The translations under genes were made by a program, and so were the position numbers. Below are positions 6,843 to 12,537 of a stretch of 12,537 nucleotides of DNA, piece by piece. Numbering within the stretch: position 1 is the first letter of the stretch; the number at the start of each line of letters is the position of its first letter. The notes beneath the pieces were generated by a model that was given only the letters and a program-made list of their open reading frames with translations, did no database searches and had not been told where the DNA came from. Source of the stretch: Strigomonas culicis (taxonomy: Eukaryota; Euglenozoa; Kinetoplastea; Trypanosomatida; Trypanosomatidae); assembly GCA_000482145.1 (NCBI GenBank), contig AUXH01000566.1:1-12537 (forward strand), in the 5' to 3' direction.

Positions 6843-6860
6843 CTTTTTTTTTTTTCGTAG
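6843..6860 (+). promoter_or_regulatory. Probable spliced-leader acceptor for the large pseudokinase/TBCC-like gene
   Basis: A T12 run at 6844-6855 is followed by CGTAG, with AG at 6859-6860, 106 bases before ATG 6967. It is the nearest strong tract-plus-AG to the start codon. Confidence 0.5.
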
Positions 6861-6966
6861 CATCATAGATTGCGGAACTACTAAAGGGTACTTTTATAAC
6901 TGATAGAATAATTGTGACGGTGGACAGAGATAAATTCATATAATTATAACAAATACATATATCACC

Positions 6967-9900
6967 ATGTTTTATAAGGATTCCAGTAGTTCAGACGGCG
7001 AGAGTAGTGTGGACGACAAACGACGGACCGCCTCCCCGGACAGCGTCGGGGATGACGCTAAGGTGGCCTCGTTAGACAAGAAAAAAAACCGACACGTGGA
7101 TGCCCTTCGGCTGGACAGGGACCGCATGGACTCGGGCAGCTCCTCCGCGGCGGTATCGTCGCTGAGTGACGTCGCGGCTGACCGGTCTGTGGGACGGCAC
7201 GGACGGTCCCTCATCAGCCCCTCCGCGGCGGCCGCCGCCGCGCCCAAGGTGAAGCAATTCAAGATGCTCCACTCCTCGTCCTCGTCCGCCTCGTCCGGAG
7301 AAGGCCAGGCGGCGCGACCCACGACGACGAAGCAGCCGCTGGCGGCGCCGCGCGCGGACACCTCCGACGACGAGCACGCAGTCCGGCCGAGCGCGGTGGG
7401 GGAGGAAAATGAGAGCATCGTCACGGTGTCCTCGTTCAACGAGGAGCGCCTGCCGGCCACGCACCGGGCGGCGGTCGGTGCGGCCCCGCCGGCGCCCCGG
7501 GACGTGGACCGCAGGCAGCAGCCGCCGCCGCCGCGCGCCGATGAGGGGAGCAGCCTCGGCGGCTCCAGCACGACCGACAGCGCGCGCCTGCAGCAGCTGC
7601 GGGAGGAGGCGCCGTCCCTCTCCACTGGGGGGCTCGACCACGAGCCGCCCGGCGCGCGGCAGGAAGAGGACGCGACGGGGACCATGGAGAGCCGCGGCAC
7701 GCCGACCCAGCAGGCGTCAGGGAAGGACGAGATCGAGTGCCACGACTCCCCCGCTGCCCCGTCGGACGGAGTGGAAGATTTGGCGACGTGGAGTAGCAAT
7801 GTGGAGGAGATGGAACTGTTCGACCTGGCGCCCATCCAACGTCTGCACCGCAGGCTGGGGGAGGAGCAAGACGGCATCCAGACCACGCCGGAGACCTATG
7901 TCAAGGTCCTCTCGCCATTCCGCGGCATTGGCCGCGCCTCCAAGCGGCGGGAGCGCGGCCTCGTGCAGCGCAAAATGCACTTCCTGGCGACCAGCATGCT
8001 TCAGACACAGCGCAAGATGGAGCAGATGGGTCTCACCTACGCCAACCAGACGTACGGCCCAGCGGTGTGCCGCGGCATCGCCGCGGTGCACGTGGACGCG
8101 TCGCTGCGCCTCGTCGCGACGCTGGAGGTGGAGCCCTGTTGCCTGTCGCTCAGCGACATGATCGCCTTCACGGCCGCCGCCTTCTCGCAGAACGAGGTCG
8201 TCGCGCTGCTGAAGAGCGTCGTGTACAAGGTAAGCCTGCTGCACAGCGCGCACTTCACCCATGGCGCGCTCCACGGCGGCAACGTGCTCCTCTCCACGGA
8301 GAACGGCCACTGCGTGCTGACGCACGCGGCGGGCGTCATGAGCAACGTTCTGCTACCCTCCGACTTCGCGTGCTTCTCGCCGGCGCAGGGTGCCGCGCTG
8401 TACCCGGTTGTGGCCGGCGCGTGGAGCGAGACGGGCGCGCCGCAGCCCGGCCGCCTCGGCACGAGTCCCCCCCTCGACGTGGAGGAGCGGCTGGTGCAGC
8501 ACACGCTGGCGGTCACCGGCGGGGAGGAGGCGGACGTTCAACCGACCGACGCGCTGCGGCCGAGCGACGACCTCTACGCCATCGGCACCCTCGCGCTCGC
8601 CCTCGTGCTGGGCGTGCCCGTCTTCCACGGCGCGTCCTTCAGCGAGGTGCTGCGCACGACGCACGCGCTCCGCGCCTGCGCGCCGGGCCTCCCGCGTGAG
8701 GCGCTGCGCAGCGTCCTCTTCGGCTCCGCCCTCCACAGCGCGTACGCCGCGCTGCGCTTCTCGCAGGCGGCGTACTCGGCCACCTTTCTGCGCGCGCTTG
8801 AGGAGTTCGTGCTGGACTGCATGGCGGCCGCGCTGGGGCTGCAGCCCGCGCCGTATGCGACGGCGGTGCAGCTGCGGCAGCACCGTTTCTTCCGCGACCA
8901 CCCCGTCCACGCCGCGCTGCGGGAGGGCGGCGTGGCCGACGACGTCTACTCAGCGGAGCAGCTTCAGAACATGCAGGACGTGGTGCACCGCGCGGCGTAT
9001 CCCGTGTACACGAACATGGAGTACACCCGCGCCCACTGCGGCACGCAGCCGTACATCAGCCGTTTCCACCGCAACTCCATCTTTGCGGCCCGCTGGAACG
9101 CGCTCTTCAACATGACGATCGGCACCTCCAGCACCCGCGCGCGCGACACGGCCGCAGACCCACTCAAAGCGGGAGAGCAGCGCCACAGCACCGCGAGCTT
9201 CCACCTCACGGAGGAGATCGACGTGACGGCGGCGCTGTGGCCCTACCTGGGCCGCCGCACGGAAACCTGGTACGTCCGCGCACCCTCCGTCACCAGCTGC
9301 GCCGGCGCGTTGCCGCTCGCGGCGCGGCGCGCGGCCCCGCTCGTGCCGGCGGCCGCCGACGGCGCGCACCCGCCGCTGCACGGCAGCGAGCTCTACTTCC
9401 CGAGCTGCGCCGCGGCCGCGCCGGCGGAGGAGCCCGCCGCGGACCCGGCCGCGCCCCTGTCCGGCGCGCGCGCCGCGCTGTACGAGCAGGTGCAGACCCG
9501 CAGCGACTGCGTGCTGCTGCCGCACCTACACGCGGTGCTCTTCAGCGCCAAGACGAACGCCACGCTCGCGCTCGCGCGCCGCGACGTGGAGCTGCTGAAC
9601 ACGCCGACGCCCACCTTTGACACGCTCATCCTGTCGGACCTCGCCGACTGCCGCGTCGAGGTGCTGTGCTACTTCCGCTACGTCATCATCTCGAACGTGA
9701 CGAACAGCGAGATACTCACCGGCCCGTGCTTCGCGTGCGCGCTGCGGCACGTCTCGCGCTGCAGCCCGATCGCGGTGGCCACCTCCTACCTGCTGCTCAA
9801 CGACGTGGAGGGGGTGAGTTTCTTCTTCTCCGGCGGCGCCCACCCGCACGCCTTCGACGACAGCGTCTCGGACGTTTCGATCGAGCCCTACGCACTGACG

Positions 9901-12537
9901 TACCCGGGTCTGTCGGAGGACTACGCGCGCGCCGGGCTGTCGCAGGAGCACCGGGACTCACTCGTGCTCTTCGCCGGCGACGGCGATGCCACGGAGGGGG
10001 AGGAAGAAGAGGAGGAGGAGGAGGGTAGCGTGGCGCGTCGGCGGCGCGATGCGGAGCCGGCGCACCGCAGCTTCAAGCTCCTGGATATGGGGCGCCAGGG
10101 GCACGATGTACCCTACGCGCACGCCCTCGCTGCCGCCGGCCACCGCTTCGTACACCGCGACGACGGGGAGAGCGATGTGTACTTCTACTTCAACGAACTG
10201 CGCGGCAAGGACGTCACGTTCGCGAACATCCACGGCGGCGGCGCGGCAGCGGGCGCGACCCCGTTCCTTGTGCGGCTCTCGTCGCAGCCCACGAGCTCCG
10301 TTCTGTTCCGGGAGCTGCAGCGGCAAACGAAGCGACGCGGCGGGTCCGCGGAGAGCTCGCTCGTGCTGGGCGAGCCGCACGCGCCGTCGCTGGCGGCGCC
10401 GCACGGCCCGGCGCGCTACCCCGTGCTCTTCCTCCTCGACGTCCTCGGCGATGCGGTGATCACGAACTGCAGCTGCTGCACCATCTTCATCGTGGGCTGC
10501 ACGGGCAGTCTCGTCCTCGACCAGTGCCACGACCTCGTCGTGTACGGCCTCGCGAAGGAGATCATCGTGGACGGCTGTATCGACGTACAGCTGTCCGCCT
10601 TTGCGACGGAGTACGCCGAGGTGGTCAAGTCGCGCCGCGTGACGATCGACCCGCTCTACGTGCAATGCCCCTACTTCGACGAGGTGCTCGGCGCCGTCAT
10701 GACCAGCGCGCTGTCCGAGCTCGCGGCGGATGCCGCCGGCCGCGCGTACAGCGAGTACGACATCGACGCGCTGAACCTGATCCTGGGCGGCAGCAAGGGG
10801 CGCCACGTAGGCATCACAGACTCGACCGACATCACTCTCCACGACGCGGCCTGGTTCGTGGCCCACCGCCAGGTGCGGCCCGTCATGCTGTCCGTCCCCG
10901 TCCCCGCGGTCGAGTGCGTGTCGGAGGACATCGACGGCGACGTCAGCGCCCTCACCGCATGCCACTTCTTCGAGCACTGCTGCCGACGCAAAGGGCTGCA
11001 GATCGAGCTCGCCTTCGACCACCGCGCCTTCGCCGACTGCCTCTACGTGCCGGCGGTGGAGAACCCGATGCTGGAGGTCGTGGAGACGGAGGCCCACGTG
11101 CCGCTGGTGCGGCTGCACGATCTGGTGAACACGTCCGTGCTGCGCATCGCCGACGCGCTGCACCTGCGCAACGGGGTCACGCGCACGCCGCACCACGGCA
11201 TGAGCGGCTTCGCCGCCGACCTGGTGCTCGAGCGCATCTCGACGGGGGCGCTGCACTTCGCCGAGGCGGTCGGCAACGTCTACATCCGGCACTGCGCGGG
11301 GCCGCTGGAGGTGGTTTTGTGCGCGGCGCAGAACGTGGTGCTGGAGGGCTGCGACAACGTCGTCGTGCGGACCGCCTGCTTCGCCTTCGCGGCGCAGGAT
11401 TGCCACCACTGCCACGCCGCGCTGCATGTCAACACGCAGCCGCGCTACCTGCGCTGCACCCACATGATGACCTCCGCGCTCAACCTGACGACCGCCGGCT
11501 ACGAGGCGCTGCTGGAGGGCGTGGGGGTCCAGGTCGACCTCAACCTCTTCGGTCGGCCGCTCATCCTGCCGCCGCACCTGCCGCACGTGCTCAGCGCGCA
11601 CGAGCTGGCCGCGGTCGCGGCCGGCGGCAGCCACAGCGCCGCGAACACGACGAGCCACGGCAGCCTGCCGCCGCCGGACCACAGCGACTCGGGCCCGCGC
11701 CACTCGCCGCCGGGCGGGCCGGGCGGCGACCTGCACCGCCACTGCGCGGAGCTCGCCGGCGCCGACCCGCTCGTCGACCTCCGCGCGGGCGACGACGTGC
11801 GGGTGGAGAGCGCCGACCACGCCTTCTGCCTGCTGCGGCACCCGCTGACGGTCGTGCCGCCGCTCGGCGGGCTCTGCGTCGGGCTGGAGCAGGCCGCCTT
11901 CCTCGAGCGGCTCGAGGCCCGCGTGCGGCGCGACGCGGAGCGGCCGGAGCTGCAGGACGTGCTCAACGCGGCGCTGTGCTTCTTCGCCGCGCAGCCGAGC
12001 CTGGAGCGGCTGCACGCCGACCTCGCGCAGCTCGCCCGCGAGCGCGAGAGCGCGGCGCGCCGGCTCGCGCCGCTGCTGTCGCCGCCCGTCGCGGAGGACG
12101 TCGCGCTCGCGCCGCTCGCCGCGCGCACCGACCGCGCGGCCCTGACGGCCGACGGCGAGGTCAAGTCGTCCTTCATCGCCGCCGCCGCCGCGCGCCGCTC
12201 CCCCGTCGCGGCGGCGCCCGTCGACATCGTCGAGATGCTCGGCCTCGCGGACGAGGCGGCGGCGGGCGACTCGCCGCCGCGGCGCGGCACCGCCGCCCCG
12301 CCCGCCGACGACGCGAAGATCGTGCGCTACCCCATCACCTTCTCCGACGAGGACGACGGCGAGAAGAGCCGGTCCGCGGACCGCGCGGTGTCCCCGGTGT
12401 ACGAGGGTCGCGGGCTGGTGCGGTCGACGATCGGCACGTCGGACGCGAGCCTGCCGCCGCCGCCGTCGTCGTCCGGCGCGCGGCGCGGCGTCGCGGACGC
12501 GAGCCTCGGCTGCGGCCCGCGCACCGCCGCGCGGCTC
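6967..12537 (+). CDS. Giant scaffold: pseudokinase domain plus three TBCC/C-CAP-like beta-helix modules (3' truncated)
   Basis: The frame runs from ATG 6967 (A at -3; in-frame TAA at 6931-6933 upstream) without a stop to the right edge, at least 1857 residues. Residues 1-290 are Ser/Asp/Glu-rich and probably disordered. About 300-645 resemble a protein kinase: LVATLEVE (382-389, hinge region), HGALHGGNVLL (432-442) in place of HRD..K..N, VLTHAAG (450-456) in place of DFG, DDLYAIG (534-540) in place of D.W..G, and a final LRQHRFFRD. The HRD and DFG aspartates are absent, so it is probably catalytically dead. Beta-helix-like modules with alternating small and hydrophobic residues, NC/GC/HC turns and a closing L.I.P...Y..L-type tail follow at about 886-992, 1150-1248 and 1412-1535. 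These match the TBCC/CARP fold, most like TBCCD1. An acidic Glu run lies at 1012-1019. A helical segment (about 1640-1700) and a low-complexity tail follow. TBCCD1 proteins act at centrosomes and basal bodies, so a cytoskeletal scaffold is inferred. Confidence 0.82.
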   Translation, partial: MFYKDSSSSDGESSVDDKRRTASPDSVGDDAKVASLDKKKNRHVDALRLDRDRMDSGSSSAAVSSLSDVAADRSVGRHGRSLISPSAAAAAAPKVKQFKMLHSSSSSASSGEGQAARPTTTKQPLAAPRADTSDDEHAVRPSAVGEENESIVTVSSFNEERLPATHRAAVGAAPPAPRDVDRRQQPPPPRADEGSSLGGSSTTDSARLQQLREEAPSLSTGGLDHEPPGARQEEDATGTMESRGTPTQQASGKDEIECHDSPAAPSDGVEDLATWSSNVEEMELFDLAPIQRLHRRLGEEQDGIQTTPETYVKVLSPFRGIGRASKRRERGLVQRKMHFLATSMLQTQRKMEQMGLTYANQTYGPAVCRGIAAVHVDASLRLVATLEVEPCCLSLSDMIAFTAAAFSQNEVVALLKSVVYKVSLLHSAHFTHGALHGGNVLLSTENGHCVLTHAAGVMSNVLLPSDFACFSPAQGAALYPVVAGAWSETGAPQPGRLGTSPPLDVEERLVQHTLAVTGGEEADVQPTDALRPSDDLYAIGTLALALVLGVPVFHGASFSEVLRTTHALRACAPGLPREALRSVLFGSALHSAYAALRFSQAAYSATFLRALEEFVLDCMAAALGLQPAPYATAVQLRQHRFFRDHPVHAALREGGVADDVYSAEQLQNMQDVVHRAAYPVYTNMEYTRAHCGTQPYISRFHRNSIFAARWNALFNMTIGTSSTRARDTAADPLKAGEQRHSTASFHLTEEIDVTAALWPYLGRRTETWYVRAPSVTSCAGALPLAARRAAPLVPAAADGAHPPLHGSELYFPSCAAAAPAEEPAADPAAPLSGARAALYEQVQTRSDCVLLPHLHAVLFSAKTNATLALARRDVELLNTPTPTFDTLILSDLADCRVEVLCYFRYVIISNVTNSEILTGPCFACALRHVSRCSPIAVATSYLLLNDVEGVSFFFSGGAHPHAFDDSVSDVSIEPYALTYPGLSEDYARAGLSQEHRDSLVLFAGDGDATEGEEEEEEEEGSVARRRRDAEPAHRSFKLLDMGRQGHDVPYAHALAAAGHRFVHRDDGESDVYFYFNELRGKDVTFANIHGGGAAAGATPFLVRLSSQPTSSVLFRELQRQTKRRGGSAESSLVLGEPHAPSLAAPHGPARYPVLFLLDVLGDAVITNCSCCTIFIVGCTGSLVLDQCHDLVVYGLAKEIIVDGCIDVQLSAFATEYAEVVKSRRVTIDPLYVQCPYFDEVLGAVMTSALSELAADAAGRAYSEYDIDALNLILGGSKGRHVGITDSTDITLHDAAWFVAHRQVRPVMLSVPVPAVECVSEDIDGDVSALTACHFFEHCCRRKGLQIELAFDHRAFADCLYVPAVENPMLEVVETEAHVPLVRLHDLVNTSVLRIADALHLRNGVTRTPHHGMSGFAADLVLERISTGALHFAEAVGNVYIRHCAGPLEVVLCAAQNVVLEGCDNVVVRTACFAFAAQDCHHCHAALHVNTQPRYLRCTHMMTSALNLTTAGYEALLEGVGVQVDLNLFGRPLILPPHLPHVLSAHELAAVAAGGSHSAANTTSHGSLPPPDHSDSGPRHSPPGGPGGDLHRHCAELAGADPLVDLRAGDDVRVESADHAFCLLRHPLTVVPPLGGLCVGLEQAAFLERLEARVRRDAERPELQDVLNAALCFFAAQPSLERLHADLAQLARERESAARRLAPLLSPPVAEDVALAPLAARTDRAALTADGEVKSSFIAAAAARRSPVAAAPVDIVEMLGLADEAAAGDSPPRRGTAAPPADDAKIVRYPITFSDEDDGEKSRSADRAVSPVYEGRGLVRSTIGTSDASLPPPPSSSGARRGVADASLGCGPRTAARL

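Larger units (their letters stand above)
6013..6966. other. AT-rich intergenic region before the large multidomain gene
   Basis: This 954-base region is extremely T/A-rich. It holds a strong pyrimidine-AG signal at 6083-6114, a (TG)8 repeat at 6216-6231, an AT-alternating patch at about 6290-6370, A12 (6477-6488) and A16 (6611-6626) runs and many T8-T12 runs. An 83-codon ORF at 6124-6375 translates low-complexity DNA (Tyr, Phe and Ile runs) and is not accepted. No RNA gene was recognised. Confidence 0.75.

Noticed and set aside
9958..12015. 685-codon open frame on the minus strand
   Set aside because: It lies wholly antisense to the large + strand gene, is made of Arg/His/Val/Glu-rich shadow sequence without domains, and is kept open by the GC-rich, stop-poor codon use of the real gene.

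Overview
The window looks like a piece of nuclear chromosome from a trypanosomatid (kinetoplastid) protist. Four long, intronless open reading frames lie head to tail on the + strand. The coding sequence is GC-rich, with very high third-position GC and many Ala/Arg/Pro codons. It is separated by intergenic stretches of about 0.6 to 1 kb that are strikingly AT-rich and full of T-runs, A-runs and dinucleotide repeats. Long polypyrimidine tracts ending in AG sit 100-200 bases before start codons, as expected for spliced-leader trans-splicing of a polycistronic transcript. No rRNA, tRNA, CRISPR array, insertion sequence or bacterial-type promoter was seen. The exact genus cannot be told from the sequence.

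Layout: (1) 2-1315, the 3' part of a GC-rich gene for an unrecognised, mostly helical conserved-type protein, cut by the left edge. (2) 1907-3439 and (3) 4399-6012, tandem paralogues for cysteine-rich secretory-pathway membrane proteins. Each has a signal peptide, five membrane spans, a Cys cluster just after span 1 and two ectodomain loops, which is the topology of the prominin/tweety families. (4) 6967 to the right edge, a gene for a very large protein (at least 1857 residues, 3' end outside the window). It carries a disordered N-terminus, a degenerate protein-kinase fold (pseudokinase) and apparently three tandem TBCC/C-CAP-like beta-helix modules resembling TBCCD1, followed by a helical and low-complexity tail.

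The intergenic region between the two prominin-like genes also holds a perfect 14-bp inverted repeat and a possible 65-codon membrane microprotein ORF placed just after a good splice acceptor. Both are uncertain.

Functionally, the tandem pair probably acts at the cell surface or in curved membranes. The large protein probably acts as a cytoskeletal, basal-body or flagellar-base scaffold. These roles are inferences from fold and topology. Neighbouring genes in trypanosomatids are usually functionally unrelated, so nothing ties the four genes into one pathway except that the middle two are duplicates.
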